Shown here in pieces: positions 1 to 8,826 of a stretch of 64,000 bases of DNA. The stretch covers positions 62,001 to 126,000 of the forward strand of contig NZ_JAFIQW010000002.1 in the NCBI RefSeq assembly GCF_017355965.1, in the 5' to 3' direction. The translations under genes were made by a program, and so were the position numbers. The notes under the pieces were generated by a model. That model saw only the letters and a program-made list of their open reading frames with translations, was not told the origin of the DNA and ran no database searches. Each line of letters begins with the position of its first letter. Positions within the stretch are counted from its first letter, which is position 1. This DNA comes from Desertivibrio insolitus (GTDB lineage: Bacteria; Actinomycetota; Actinomycetes; Actinomycetales; Microbacteriaceae).

Positions 1-1152
1 GATGTCGCGGGCGCCGTGGCATCCGCGGATCAGGTGCTGCGCCGCGCCGGCTACCGCACCGAGCGCTACGGCGACAGCGTCAGCGCCGAGCGCGGCTACC
101 TGCGCGAGACCGGCAACCTCGTGTTCCACTCCGCGCTCGTCGGCGTGCTGATCTGCGTCGGCCTCGGCGGCGGGCTCGGCTACACCGGGCAGAAGATCAT
201 CGTCGAGGGCCAGAGCTTCACCAACACGCTGCTCGCCTACGACTCGTTCAACCCGGGCCGCTGGTTCGGCGAGGAGACGCTGAACCCCTACCGGATCGAG
301 CTCGACAGCCTCGACGTCGAGTACGAGGAGCAGAACCTCAACGCGTACGGTCAGCCGCTCGACTTCACCGCGAACGTGCGCGTGTACGACCAGGGCGCGC
401 CCGAGGGCGTCGACAGCACGATCAAGGTCAACGAGCCGCTGCGCGAGGGCGGCAACGACATCTACCTGCTCGGCAACGGGTTCGCGCCGACGATCACGGT
501 GCGCAACGCCGACGGCGATGTGGTGTTCCGCGAGGCCGTGCCGTTCCTGCCGCAGGACGCGCAGCTCACGAGCATCGGCGTGGTCAAGGTGCCCGACGGG
601 CTGAGCGAGCAGCTCGGCATGATCGGGTTCTTCTACCCGACGGCCAGCGAGCTCGAGACGGGCGCGCTCGCCTCGACGCATCCGGATCTGCGCAATCCCG
701 TGCTGACCCTGCAGCTCTACACGGGCGACCTGCAGCTCGACGACGGCATCCCGCGCTCGGTCTACGCGCTCGAGACCGACGACATGACGCAGCTGACCGG
801 TCGCGGCACCGACATCGAGTCGCTCGTGCTCGCCGAGGGCGACACCGTCGAGATGCCCAACGGGCTCGGCACCGTGACCTTCGAGCAGGTCGACCGCTAC
901 GTGTCGCTCGACATCCACCGCGACCCGACCCAGGGCTGGGTGCTGATCTTCGCCGTGCTCGCGGTCGCGGGACTGCTGACGAGCCTGTTCATCCCGCGCC
1001 GCCGCGTGTGGATCAAGGCCACCGAGGGGCCGGACGGGGGAGTGCGGCTCGAGTACGCCGGCCTCGCCCGCGGCGAGGACCCCGGGCTCGAGCGCGCGGT
1101 GGCGGATGTCGCGGAGCGGCACCGCAAGGCGCTCGAGAAGCCGGGCGCCTAG
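1..1152 (+). CDS. resB: Cytochrome c biogenesis protein ResB (5'-truncated by window edge)
   Basis: ResB partners the CcsA/CcsB-type membrane protein in system II cytochrome c maturation, keeping apocytochrome haem-binding cysteines reduced and presenting them for haem attachment outside the membrane. The reading frame is open back to base 1, so the true start lies left of the window; about 383 codons are visible against a usual 500-550, so the N-terminal membrane part is missing. Visible features are a membrane segment near the left edge (SALVGVLICVGLGGGLGY), a large extracytoplasmic beta-rich domain, and a C-terminal membrane segment (GWVLIFAVLAVAGLLTSLFI) followed by a basic cytoplasmic tail. 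The ccsB gene follows 153 bp downstream, the usual partner order. Family call is firm; the start is unknown. Confidence 0.9.
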   Translation, partial: DVAGAVASADQVLRRAGYRTERYGDSVSAERGYLRETGNLVFHSALVGVLICVGLGGGLGYTGQKIIVEGQSFTNTLLAYDSFNPGRWFGEETLNPYRIELDSLDVEYEEQNLNAYGQPLDFTANVRVYDQGAPEGVDSTIKVNEPLREGGNDIYLLGNGFAPTITVRNADGDVVFREAVPFLPQDAQLTSIGVVKVPDGLSEQLGMIGFFYPTASELETGALASTHPDLRNPVLTLQLYTGDLQLDDGIPRSVYALETDDMTQLTGRGTDIESLVLAEGDTVEMPNGLGTVTFEQVDRYVSLDIHRDPTQGWVLIFAVLAVAGLLTSLFIPRRRVWIKATEGPDGGVRLEYAGLARGEDPGLERAVADVAERHRKALEKPGA

Positions 1153-1293
1153 CACCGGCTTTTCGCCCGGGATTTCGCCCAACCGACGAGGTCACGCGGT
1201 GCCATGGGGCCGCCTCGTCGCGATGGTGTGACCTCGCCTCGCAGGACGCCCGGCGGCCGTCGCCCCGCCCGGCGGCGATTCTCTACACGGGCG

Positions 1294-1299
1294 TAGAAT
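1294..1299 (+). promoter_or_regulatory. -10 element of leaderless ccsB promoter
   Basis: TAGAAT lies 6 nt before the GTG start of ccsB and no Shine-Dalgarno sequence fits in the gap, so the transcript probably begins at or next to the start codon. No good -35 hexamer is visible. Confidence 0.55.
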
Positions 1300-1305
1300 T
1301 CGGGG

Positions 1306-2283
1306 GTGACCGAGACCCTCGACTCCCTCTCGCTCGTCGGGGTGTACTCCGCCATGGCGGTGTACACGATCGCGTTCATCTGCTTCACGCTCGACCTCGC
1401 GCAGCGCGCCGCCGCCCGCACGAAGGTCACGAAGGAGGCGAGCGAGCGGGTGCTCGTGTCCGCGGGCACGGTGCCGGGCCGGCATCCGATCGGTCACGCG
1501 AAGCCCGAGGCCTCGGCCGACGCCGAGCGCTCGCCGATCTCGAAGCTCGAGCGCGTCGGGTTCTCGCTCACCGCCCTCGCGTTCGCGGTGCACCTGGCGA
1601 GCGTCATCCTCCGCGGCATCGCCGCGTCGCGGGTGCCGTGGGCCAACATGTTCGAGTTCGCCATCACGGCGACCGTCATCATCATCGGCGTCTTCCTCGC
1701 GGTGCAGGTGTGGCGCGACCTCCGCTTCCTCGGCGCGTACATCACGGGCTTCGCGACCCTCGCGCTCGGCGTCGCGACCGTCGGCTTCTACGTCGACGTC
1801 GTGCCGCTGCCGCCGGCCCTGCAGAGCGTCTGGCTCGTCATCCACGTGCTCGTCGCGATCCTCGGCACCGCGTTCTTCGCGCTCGGTGCGGCGCTCAGCG
1901 TCGTGCAGCTCGTGCAGGCCCGCCGCGAGGGACGCGGCACCGCCGGCCCGTCGTGGCTGCAGCGGGTGCCGGATGCCGAGACGCTCGAGAACCTCGCCTA
2001 CCGCGTCAACGTCGTGGGCTTCGTGTTCTGGACCTTCACCCTCATCGCCGGCGCCGTCTGGGCCGAGCGCGCGTGGGGCCGCTACTGGGGCTGGGACACC
2101 AAGGAGGTCTGGACCTTCGTCATCTGGGTGCTCTTCGCCGGCTACATCCACGCCCGTGCGACGCGCGGCTGGCGCGGCAACCGGGCCGCGTGGCTCGCGA
2201 TCGTCGGCTTCTCGGCCGTGATCTTCAACTTCACGATCGTGAACCTCTTCTTCAAGGGACTGCACGCCTACAGCGGCCTGTGA
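1306..2283 (+). CDS. ccsB: Cytochrome c biogenesis protein CcsB (CcsA/ResC family haem handling protein)
   Basis: A 325-residue multi-pass membrane protein of the CcsA/CcmC/CcmF/NrfE superfamily; with ResB it forms the system II cytochrome c synthase that exports haem and attaches it to CXXCH motifs outside the cell. The tryptophan-rich WWD-like signature is visible near residues 258-275 (WGRYWGWDTKEVWTF), and about eight hydrophobic spans are present, with conserved histidines (LASVILRG flank, VIHVLVAI, YIHARATR). The start chosen is GTG at 1306, directly behind a TAGAAT -10 box, giving a leaderless message. It follows resB on the same strand, and the menaquinone genes next door fit a respiratory-chain cluster. 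Confidence 0.93.
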   Translation: MTETLDSLSLVGVYSAMAVYTIAFICFTLDLAQRAAARTKVTKEASERVLVSAGTVPGRHPIGHAKPEASADAERSPISKLERVGFSLTALAFAVHLASVILRGIAASRVPWANMFEFAITATVIIIGVFLAVQVWRDLRFLGAYITGFATLALGVATVGFYVDVVPLPPALQSVWLVIHVLVAILGTAFFALGAALSVVQLVQARREGRGTAGPSWLQRVPDAETLENLAYRVNVVGFVFWTFTLIAGAVWAERAWGRYWGWDTKEVWTFVIWVLFAGYIHARATRGWRGNRAAWLAIVGFSAVIFNFTIVNLFFKGLHAYSGL

Positions 2284-2317
2284 TCGGCCACCCGGCGCTG
2301 GTCTAGCCAAACCCCCG

Positions 2318-2372
2318 CGCGGTTGAGTAGCCGCGCAGCGGGGATCTCGAGACCCCCGCGTCGATACCGGAG
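2318..2372. repeat. Intergenic palindrome, GAGTAGC...GAGACC family (copy 1)
   Basis: Between the convergent ends of ccsB and menC lies GTTGAGTAGCCGCGCAGCGG followed by ATCTCGAGACC. It is the most diverged member of an interspersed repeat whose consensus is GGTCGAGTAGC, then GCG/CGC-rich bases, then GTATCGAGACC; better copies are at 11207, 15943 and 40902. Confidence 0.55.
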
Positions 2373-2433
2373 GCGTTCCCACCCCGCCGCGTCGACTCCG
2401 AGCCTGCAGAGGCGGAAACGCCTCCGCAATCGA

Positions 2434-3420
2434 TCACACCCGGTCGTCGAGCACCTGCCAGCAGCGCTCGAGCCGGTCGAGCCACCAGCGCTCCCGCTCG
2501 GGGTCGGTCGCGTGCCGCTCGAGCAGCTCCGGCGCGACCTCGACCCGGCGCACCGGGATGGCGCCGTCGACGGGCAGCAGCGGCTGCTCCGTGACATCCG
2601 CCGCCAGTAGCGCCGCCGTGCCGAGCCCGCAGTCGTACTCGAGCTCTGGCAGCGCGGCCGCGAGATGCGCGCCCATCGAGATGCCGATCGACGTGTCCAG
2701 TGCACTGGAAACCACGACCGGCAGGCCGGCCTCCGCCGCGAGGGCGAGCGAGCGACGGATGCCGCCGAGCGGCTGCGCCTTGAGCAGCAGCACGTCCGCG
2801 GCCTCGGCGCGGGCCACGCGCAGCGGGTCGCTCGCCTTGCGCACGCTCTCGTCGGCCGCGATCGGGATGCCGAGGTACTTCGTGCGCTGCCGGATCTCGG
2901 CGAGCTCGTCGACGGAGCCGCACGGCTGCTCGACGTACTCGAGGTCGAACGGCGAGAGCGCGTGGATCGCCCGCTCCGCCTCGTCGACGTTCCAGGCGCC
3001 GTTGGCGTCGACGCGCACCCGGCCCTCGGGGCCGAGGTGCGCGCGGGCCGCGGCCACCCGGGCGACGTCGTCGGCGAGCCCCTGGCCGCGCTCGGCGACC
3101 TTCACCTTGACGGTGCGGCAGCCGGGGAAGCGCGCGAGCACGCCCGGCACGTCCTCCGGCCGCACGGCGGGCAGGGTCGCGTTGACCCGCACCTCGTCGC
3201 GGCGGGCCGGCGCCGCGGTGCGCCAGCCGAAGTCGATGGCGGCAGCGAGCCACGCAGCCGACTCCTCGTCGTCGTACTCCACGAACGGGGAGAACTCGGT
3301 CCAGCCCTCGGGACCACGCAGCACGACGGCCTCGCGTACGTCGAGTCCGCGGAACCGGGTGGTCAGGGGAAGGGCGACGACGTGCGCATCGGCGAGCACG
3401 TCCGCGAGCGGGGGGAGCAT
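2434..3420 (-). CDS. menC: o-Succinylbenzoate synthase MenC
   Basis: Enolase-superfamily enzyme that dehydrates SHCHC to o-succinylbenzoate in menaquinone biosynthesis. The 328-residue protein from ATG at 3420 has the actinobacterial length. Superfamily signatures are visible: VKVKVAE (the KxK-type catalytic lysine region, about residue 105), VRVDANGAW (metal ligand Asp and Asn, about residue 140), LEYVEQPC (metal ligand Glu) and PIAADESV (metal ligand Asp/Glu). An in-frame extension to 3780 exists but is arginine/alanine-rich and runs past the start of the opposite-strand gene, so it was not used. It converges with ccsB and sits beside menB/menE on the other strand. Upstream GACACT lies 7 nt before the ATG, which would fit leaderless transcription. 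Confidence 0.92.
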   Translation of the reverse strand: MLPPLADVLADAHVVALPLTTRFRGLDVREAVVLRGPEGWTEFSPFVEYDDEESAAWLAAAIDFGWRTAAPARRDEVRVNATLPAVRPEDVPGVLARFPGCRTVKVKVAERGQGLADDVARVAAARAHLGPEGRVRVDANGAWNVDEAERAIHALSPFDLEYVEQPCGSVDELAEIRQRTKYLGIPIAADESVRKASDPLRVARAEAADVLLLKAQPLGGIRRSLALAAEAGLPVVVSSALDTSIGISMGAHLAAALPELEYDCGLGTAALLAADVTEQPLLPVDGAIPVRRVEVAPELLERHATDPERERWWLDRLERCWQVLDDRV

Positions 3421-3572
3421 GCTCCCCAGTGTCGCAGGGCGCGGCGGGCGGTCCGCGGTGCTACCAGCCGCAGTTGTCAGTTCCAGCCGCGGATATTCGC
3501 AGCTAGGAGTAACTGAGGCGGCTAGCGGCCCTGCCGTGAAGCGACCGGACCGACGGATGCCGCGGCAACCGG

Positions 3573-3578
3573 CACAAT
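3573..3578 (+). promoter_or_regulatory. -10-like element before small membrane protein gene
   Basis: CACAAT sits 6 nt upstream of the GTG at 3585, the same geometry as the clearer leaderless promoters in this window; the first base departs from TANNNT. Confidence 0.35.
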
Positions 3579-3584
3579 GGCCCC

Positions 3585-4085
3585 GTGACGAACCCCGACG
3601 AGCAGGCCGCGGCGCCGCGCATCGTCGAGCCGGCCGGCGCCAAACCCTCGGCGCAGGCACCGTCACCTCGTGCCGACGAGCCCGCGCCACCGCCGCCAGG
3701 CTCGGGCACCGAGCCCGCAGCACAAGCGCCCACCGCACCCCTGACAGGCGGGACGCCGGATGCCGCCACCCCGGCGCCATCCGCCCGCAAGCGGCGTGCC
3801 CGCACCGGCCGCGGCGCCCTCGCGCTCGCCGTCGCGGCCGCGGTGCTCGTCGTCGCCGGTCACGCCGCCGGCCTCACCCTCGCTCTCGGCGGCGCGTGGC
3901 AGGCCGCCACGATCACCGCCGTCGTGTGCGGCGGGCTCAGCGCCGTCGCGGTGCTGGCCGCGATCGTCGCCATCGTCCGCGGGCGCCGCGTCGGCCTCGC
4001 CGTCGCCGCCGGGGTCGTGGCCGTGCTCGCCAACCCCGTCGTCGCGCGGGTGCTGCTCGACGCGGTGCAGTCGCTGCTCTCCTAG
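3585..4085 (+). CDS. Small membrane protein of unknown function
   Basis: A 166-residue protein that I do not recognise. Residues 1-70 are Pro/Ala/Glu-rich and look disordered (AQAPSPRADEPAPPPPG); a basic stretch (SARKRRARTGRG) precedes three hydrophobic spans at roughly residues 78-98, 103-128 and 134-155 separated by short basic loops. The layout suggests a cytoplasmic disordered N-terminus and a small membrane anchor. The start is GTG at 3585 behind a -10-like CACAAT. Its stop codon overlaps the -10 box of menB (TAGGCT), so the two genes are packed tightly but menB seems to have its own promoter. Confidence 0.65.
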   Translation: MTNPDEQAAAPRIVEPAGAKPSAQAPSPRADEPAPPPPGSGTEPAAQAPTAPLTGGTPDAATPAPSARKRRARTGRGALALAVAAAVLVVAGHAAGLTLALGGAWQAATITAVVCGGLSAVAVLAAIVAIVRGRRVGLAVAAGVVAVLANPVVARVLLDAVQSLLS

Positions 4086-4088
4086 GCT
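4083..4088 (+). promoter_or_regulatory. -10 element of leaderless menB promoter
   Basis: TAGGCT is 6 nt upstream of the menB ATG and its TAG doubles as the stop codon of the preceding gene. The intervening GGAGTC could instead act as a Shine-Dalgarno but is too close to the start. Confidence 0.5.
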
Positions 4089-4094
4089 GGAGTC

Positions 4095-4997
4095 ATGCCC
4101 GTCTCCGAGCTCTTCGACGAGACCCTGTGGCGTGAGGTTCCGGGCTTCGAGGCCCTCACCGACATCACGTACCACCTCTCCAGCGACGGGCGCATAGCCC
4201 GCGTCGCGTTCGACCGGCCCGAGGTGCGCAACGCCTTCCGCCCGCACACCGTCGACGAGCTCTACGCGGCCCTCGACGATGCCCGGCAGAACCCGAAGGT
4301 CGGCGTCGTGCTGCTCACCGGCAACGGCCCCAGCCCGAAAGACGGCGGCTGGGCGTTCTGCAGCGGCGGCGACCAGCGCATCCGCGGGCGCTCCGGCTAC
4401 CAGTACGAGGGCGCCGGTGCGGATGCCGCGGGCAGCGCCCGGCTCGGTCGCCTGCACATCCTCGAGGTGCAGCGGCTCATCCGCTTCATGCCCAAGGTCG
4501 TCATCGCGGTCGTTCCCGGCTGGGCGGCGGGCGGTGGCCACTCCCTCCACGTCGTCTGCGACCTCACGATCGCGAGCCTCGAGCACGGACGCTTCAAGCA
4601 GACGGATGCCGACGTCGGCTCCTTCGACGCCGGCTACGGCAGCGCCTACCTCGCCCGCCAGGTGGGGCAGAAGTTCGCGCGCGAGATCTTCTTCCTCGCC
4701 CGCGAGTACGACGCGACCCGCGCCCTGCAGACCGGAGCGATCAACGCGGCCGTGCCGCACGCCGAGCTCGAGACGACCGCGGTCGAGTGGGCGCGGGAGA
4801 TCCTCGGCAAGTCGCCCACCGCCATCCGCATGCTGAAGTACGCGTTCAACGCCGTCGACGACGGACTCGTCGGCCAGCAGGTCTTCGCCGGCGAGGCCAC
4901 CCGGCTCGCGTACGGCACCGACGAGGCGGTCGAGGGCCGAGATGCGTTCCTCGAGAAGCGCGACCCCGACTGGTCGCCGTTCCCCTGGCACTACTGA
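4095..4997 (+). CDS. menB: 1,4-Dihydroxy-2-naphthoyl-CoA synthase MenB
   Basis: Crotonase-fold enzyme that closes the naphthoquinone ring by Dieckmann-type condensation of o-succinylbenzoyl-CoA. The 300-residue length fits. Family signatures: RNAFRPHTV near residue 55, the oxyanion-hole strand FCSGGDQRIRG near 92-102, GWAAGGGHSLHVVCD near 142-156, DADVGSFDAGYGSAYLARQVG near 171-191, and a C-terminal segment ending in RDPDWSPFPWHY that MenB enzymes use across subunits. It lies directly upstream of menE, 4 bp apart, giving the two consecutive CoA-dependent steps in reverse order. Call is secure. Confidence 0.96.
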   Translation: MPVSELFDETLWREVPGFEALTDITYHLSSDGRIARVAFDRPEVRNAFRPHTVDELYAALDDARQNPKVGVVLLTGNGPSPKDGGWAFCSGGDQRIRGRSGYQYEGAGADAAGSARLGRLHILEVQRLIRFMPKVVIAVVPGWAAGGGHSLHVVCDLTIASLEHGRFKQTDADVGSFDAGYGSAYLARQVGQKFAREIFFLAREYDATRALQTGAINAAVPHAELETTAVEWAREILGKSPTAIRMLKYAFNAVDDGLVGQQVFAGEATRLAYGTDEAVEGRDAFLEKRDPDWSPFPWHY

Positions 4998-5001
4998 TCC
5001 C

Positions 5002-6126
5002 GTGACCCGACCGCTCCGCACCCTGCCGCCCACCGCGGAGGCGCTCGAGGTGCACGCGGCGCTGCGCGACGCGCTCGCGGGCGGGCCCGCCCTGCACGTC
5101 GGCGAGGGCGCGGTGCCCGACGAGGTCGAGAAGAAGGTCGCGCTCGTCGTGCGCACGAGCGGCTCGACCGCGGACCCGAAGCTCGTCGCGCTCAGCACCG
5201 AGGCCGTGCTCTCGGGCGCCGCCGGCTCGGAGGCCGCGCTCGGCGTGCCGGGCCAGTGGCTGCTGGCCCTGCCTGTCGCGTCGATCGCGGGGCTCAACGT
5301 GCTGACCCGCGCCGTGACGAGTCCGCTCGGCCTCCCTCCCGTCGCGGTCGAGGGGGAGCGCTTCACCGTCGACGCGTTCGCCGAGGCATCCGCCCGGCTC
5401 GACGCCCCCGACCGCTACACGTCGCTCGTGCCGGCGCAGCTCGCGCGGCTGCTCGCCGACGACCGCGGCGTCGAGGCACTGCGCCGCTTCCGCCGCATCC
5501 TCGTCGGCGGTCAGGCGACGCCGGGGTCGCTCGTCGCCGACGCGGGTGCGAAGGGCGTCGCGCTGACCCTCACCTACGGCGCGACCGAGACCTGCGGCGG
5601 CTGCGTCTACGACGGCCTGCCTCTCGCCGGCACCCGGGTGCGCATCGTCGACGGCGAAGTGCAGCTCGGCGGCCCCACCCTCGCGGAGGGATACCTCGGG
5701 CGGCCGGATGCCACCGAGCAGGCGTTCCCGCACGAGACCGGCGAGCGCTGGTACCGCACCCGCGACGCCGGGTTCCTCGACGACGACGGGCGGCTGACCG
5801 TGACCGGGCGCGTCGACGACGTCATCGTCTCCGGCGGCGTGAACGTGTCGCTCGCCGCGATCGAGCGCGTCGTCCGCGGGCTGCCGGGCCACGCCGACAG
5901 CGTCGTCGTGGCGGTGCCGAGCGACCGGTGGGGCCAGAGCCCCGTCGTCGTCACGACCGGCCCGTCCGACCTGGCCGGCATCCGCTCGGCCGTCGGCGAC
6001 GCGCTCGGCGCTGCCGCTCGACCGGTCGACGTGATCACCGTCGACGCGCTTCCACAGACCCCGACGGGCAAGCCCGACCGCCGGTCCATCGCCGCACTGG
6101 CGCAGAACAAGGAGACACCAGCATGA
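5002..6126 (+). CDS. menE: o-Succinylbenzoate--CoA ligase MenE (AMP-binding)
   Basis: ANL-superfamily adenylating enzyme that makes o-succinylbenzoyl-CoA for MenB. The 374-residue protein starts at GTG 5002, four bases past the menB stop; a longer frame would run inside menB. Motifs: the P-loop-like VRTSGSTADPK near residues 48-58, the adenylate motif YGATETCGG near 192-200, the hinge/A8 region TVTGRVDDVIVSGGVNVS near 268-285, and the catalytic lysine in PTGKPDRRS near the C-terminus. Like other actinobacterial MenE it lacks much of the N-terminal part of long acyl-CoA synthetases. Its TGA overlaps the ATG of the next small gene (ATGA). Confidence 0.93.
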   Translation: MTRPLRTLPPTAEALEVHAALRDALAGGPALHVGEGAVPDEVEKKVALVVRTSGSTADPKLVALSTEAVLSGAAGSEAALGVPGQWLLALPVASIAGLNVLTRAVTSPLGLPPVAVEGERFTVDAFAEASARLDAPDRYTSLVPAQLARLLADDRGVEALRRFRRILVGGQATPGSLVADAGAKGVALTLTYGATETCGGCVYDGLPLAGTRVRIVDGEVQLGGPTLAEGYLGRPDATEQAFPHETGERWYRTRDAGFLDDDGRLTVTGRVDDVIVSGGVNVSLAAIERVVRGLPGHADSVVVAVPSDRWGQSPVVVTTGPSDLAGIRSAVGDALGAAARPVDVITVDALPQTPTGKPDRRSIAALAQNKETPA

Positions 6127-6353
6127 GCGTTCCCCACGTCGCGATCGACACCGAGGCGGACGCCGCCTACGTGTACCTCGTGCCCGAGATCGAGGACGAC
6201 GAGGCCGCGCAGAGCCTGGTCGTCGAGGTGCCCGGCGGCGAGATCACCATCGACCTCGACGAGGAGGGCCGCGTGCTCGGCTTCGAGATCGTCGGGGCCG
6301 CGGCGCTGCTGCGTCCCGAGACGCTCGAGGACGCCGAGGACGTCACCGACTGA
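6123..6353 (+). CDS. DUF2283 domain-containing protein
   Basis: A 76-residue acidic protein with the DUF2283 pattern: DTEADAAYVYL at residues 8-18, then a beta-rich section ending IDLDEEGRVLGFEIVGAA at 46-63. The function of DUF2283 is unknown. ATG at 6123 overlaps the menE stop (ATGA), so it should be translated by coupling to menE. It closes the menB-menE operon before a convergent permease gene. Confidence 0.85.
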   Translation: MSVPHVAIDTEADAAYVYLVPEIEDDEAAQSLVVEVPGGEITIDLDEEGRVLGFEIVGAAALLRPETLEDAEDVTD

Positions 6354-6370
6354 CGCGGGGGCGCGGCCGG

Positions 6371-7723
6371 TCAGCCGTTGACGTTCTCCGTCAGCTCAGC
6401 CGGCCGCCCCTTCCGGGTCGCCCGCGCGATCAGGTAGAGCACGGTGCCGATCACCGCGTAGCCGATCGCGCCGATCCAGGCGCCCATCGACTGCTGGGTC
6501 AGCAGCACGAGGCTCGCGAGCGTCGCGAGCACGGGGAAGACCCGCGGGATCGAGAAGTGCTTGTGGTCGACCTTGTCCTTCTTGAGCACGAGCACACTGA
6601 TGTTCGCCGAGATGAAGACGAGGATCAGCAGCAGCACGGTCGTCTCGGCGAGCAGCCCGATGTCGCCGACGAGGGTGAGCGCCGCGGTGACGCCGCCGAC
6701 CACGAGGATCGACACCCAGGGGGTGCGGCGCCTCGGCAGCACCCGCCCGAACGCGCTCGGGAGCAGGCCCGACTCGGCGAGGCCGTAGGCCACCCGGCTC
6801 GCCATCACCATGAACAGCAGCGCGCCGTTCGCGATCGCGATGAGGGCGATGATCGCGAAGAGCCAGTCCGGCACGGCGATCGGGCTCGCGCTCACGACGG
6901 CGAGGAGCGGGCCGGTCGACCCGGCGAGCTCGTCCATCGGCAGCACGACGGCCGCGCCGAGGGCGATGAGCAGGTAGATGACGGCGGCGGTGCCGAGCGC
7001 CGCGAACAGAGCCCGCGGGTACACGCGGGAGGGGTCCTTGACCTCCTCGGCGATGTTCGCCGCGGCCTCGAAGCCGAGGAACGAGAAGAACGCGATGATG
7101 GAGGCCGCGAACGCGCCCTGCACCGGCGGCACCTCGGGGTTGAACTGGAAGACGCGGCTGGGGTCGCCGGTGCCGGCGGCGACGACCATCGCCGCGGCGA
7201 TGATGACGATCACGAGGCCGGTCACCTCGATGAGCGAGGCGCCGACGTTGGTGCCGAGCGACTCCTTGACGCCGCGGAGGTTGATCAGGGTCAGGGCGGC
7301 GATGAACGCGATCGCGACGGGGATCGCGGGCACGTCGACGAGCGCTGACAGGTAGTCGCCCGCGAACGCGTTCGCCAGCGACGCCGCCGTCGTGATGCCC
7401 GAGGCGCACATGAGGAAGCCGACGATGAAGGTGACGTACGGCTTCTTGTACGCGCGCTCCGCGTAGCGGGCGGCACCGCCCGCGTGCGGGTACTTGGTGA
7501 TGAGCTCCGCGTAGGTGCCCGCCGTGAGCAGCGCCACCACGAGGGCGATGATCAGCGGCAGCCACAGCACGCCTCCGACATCCGCCGCCATCGTGCCGAC
7601 GAGCGAGTAGATGCCGGCGCCGAGCGTGTCTCCCACGATGAAGAAGAACAGCAGGGGACCCGTGATGACGCGCTTGAGCGCCGTACCGTGCTCGGCGGTA
7701 TCGGGCGTGACCGGAGTGCTCAT
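6371..7723 (-). CDS. APC superfamily amino acid permease
   Basis: A 450-residue secondary transporter with about twelve hydrophobic spans, starting GPLLFFFIVGDTLGAGIYSLVG (the unwound TM1 Gly-rich motif of the APC fold). Further typical segments are GGAARYAERAYKKPYV after TM2 and FFSFLGFEAAANIAEEVKDPSRVYPRAL around TM6. The substrate is probably a cationic or neutral amino acid but cannot be read from sequence. ATG at 7723 was chosen because MSTPVTPD begins the conserved soluble N-terminus; a longer frame reaches 7789. A three-codon reading frame (ATG GAG AGA TGA) with its own GGGAG overlaps the start as ATGA and may couple initiation. It converges with the menE operon. Confidence 0.88.
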   Translation of the reverse strand: MSTPVTPDTAEHGTALKRVITGPLLFFFIVGDTLGAGIYSLVGTMAADVGGVLWLPLIIALVVALLTAGTYAELITKYPHAGGAARYAERAYKKPYVTFIVGFLMCASGITTAASLANAFAGDYLSALVDVPAIPVAIAFIAALTLINLRGVKESLGTNVGASLIEVTGLVIVIIAAAMVVAAGTGDPSRVFQFNPEVPPVQGAFAASIIAFFSFLGFEAAANIAEEVKDPSRVYPRALFAALGTAAVIYLLIALGAAVVLPMDELAGSTGPLLAVVSASPIAVPDWLFAIIALIAIANGALLFMVMASRVAYGLAESGLLPSAFGRVLPRRRTPWVSILVVGGVTAALTLVGDIGLLAETTVLLLILVFISANISVLVLKKDKVDHKHFSIPRVFPVLATLASLVLLTQQSMGAWIGAIGYAVIGTVLYLIARATRKGRPAELTENVNG

Positions 7724-7845
7724 CTCTCCATGGCACTCCCAAACGCGGCCGCGGCGCAAACTCACAGGGCGTACTGCCAGCATTCGCACCCGCCGCCCTG
7801 CGGCCGGTCAGGCGGGGCGGCGGCGGGAGCGCGGATGCCCCCGCC

Positions 7846-7851
7846 TAGAAT
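7846..7851 (+). promoter_or_regulatory. -10 element of leaderless menA promoter
   Basis: TAGAAT, then 6 nt (CTCGGC), then the GTG start of menA. There is no Shine-Dalgarno. Confidence 0.55.
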
Positions 7852-7857
7852 CTCGGC

Positions 7858-8826
7858 GTGCCAGCAAGCAAGACGAGCCGCCGTCCGCAGAACCGCCCCG
7901 CCGCGAAGGGCAGGAGCGGCCGTCCGGGCGGCCGCCCGAACGCGCCGGTCGCGCGCAAGGCGACGGCCGCGGACTGGATCGGCGGCGCTCGCCTGCGCAC
8001 GCTGCCCGTCGCGGTCGCCCCGGTGCTGCTCGGCAGCGCCGCCGCCGCGGTCGCCGGCGGCTACCGCTGGAAGCTCGCGCTCGCCTGCCTCGCCGTCTCG
8101 GTGCTGCTGCAGATCGCCGTCAACTACGCCAACGACTACTCCGACGGCGTGCGCGGCACCGACAAGCACCGCGTCGGCCCCTCCCGCCTGACCGGTTCCG
8201 GAGCCGCGAAGCCGCGCACCGTGCTGACGGTCGCGCTCGTCTTCTTCGGGCTCGCCGCCGTGGCAGGGCTCGCGATCGTCATCCGCACCGAGCAGTGGTG
8301 GCTGCTCGCCGTCGGCGCCGCCGCGATCGTCGCGGGCTACTTCTACACCGGGGGCAAGCGGCCCTACGGCTACTTCGGCCTCGGCGAGGTCTTCGTCTTC
8401 GTGTTCTTCGGGCTCGTCGCCACCGTCGGCACGACGTTCGTGCAGCTCGGCACGGTCAACATCGAGAGCTGGCTCGCCGGCGTCGCCATCGGGTTCCTCG
8501 CCTGCGCGGTGCTCATGGTCAACAACATCCGCGACATCGACCAGGACCGCCTCGCCGGCAAGCGCACGCTCGCGGTGCTCCTCGGGCCGACCTGGGCGCG
8601 GGTGCTCTACACCTTCTTCATGCTGGCGCCGTTCGGCATCCTGGTGTTCTTCGCGCTCTTCTACGCGCGGGCGCCGTACGTCTATCTGGCACTGCTCGCC
8701 GCGGTGCCGGCCATCGTCATCACCCTGACGGCGAAGACCTCGCGCGAGCTCATCACCGCGCTGCAGGTGACGAGCCTGACGGTGCTGCTATTCGGTGCGG
8801 GTCTCGCCGCCGCGATCGCGTTCTGA
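7858..8826 (+). CDS. menA: 1,4-Dihydroxy-2-naphthoate polyprenyltransferase MenA
   Basis: UbiA-superfamily membrane enzyme that attaches the polyprenyl chain to dihydroxynaphthoate. The 322-residue protein has a basic N-terminus (KTSRRPQNRPAAKGRSGR), then DWIGGARLRTLPVAVAPVLLG, the first Asp-rich prenyl-diphosphate site NYANDYSDGVRGTD near residues 84-97, and the second NNIRDIDQDRLAGKRTLAVLLG near 221-242, with about eight membrane spans. GTG at 7858 follows a leaderless promoter. Its last 39 bp overlap, tail to tail, the gene for a DUF4229 protein. The prenyl donor should come from the polyprenyl diphosphate synthase at 13.4 kb. Confidence 0.95.
   Translation: MPASKTSRRPQNRPAAKGRSGRPGGRPNAPVARKATAADWIGGARLRTLPVAVAPVLLGSAAAAVAGGYRWKLALACLAVSVLLQIAVNYANDYSDGVRGTDKHRVGPSRLTGSGAAKPRTVLTVALVFFGLAAVAGLAIVIRTEQWWLLAVGAAAIVAGYFYTGGKRPYGYFGLGEVFVFVFFGLVATVGTTFVQLGTVNIESWLAGVAIGFLACAVLMVNNIRDIDQDRLAGKRTLAVLLGPTWARVLYTFFMLAPFGILVFFALFYARAPYVYLALLAAVPAIVITLTAKTSRELITALQVTSLTVLLFGAGLAAAIAF

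Noticed and set aside
3421-3780. N-terminal extension of menC to 3780.
   Set aside because: Extension lacks enolase-family sequence, is Arg/Ala-rich and overlaps the divergent gene region; ATG at 3420 gives the usual MenC length.
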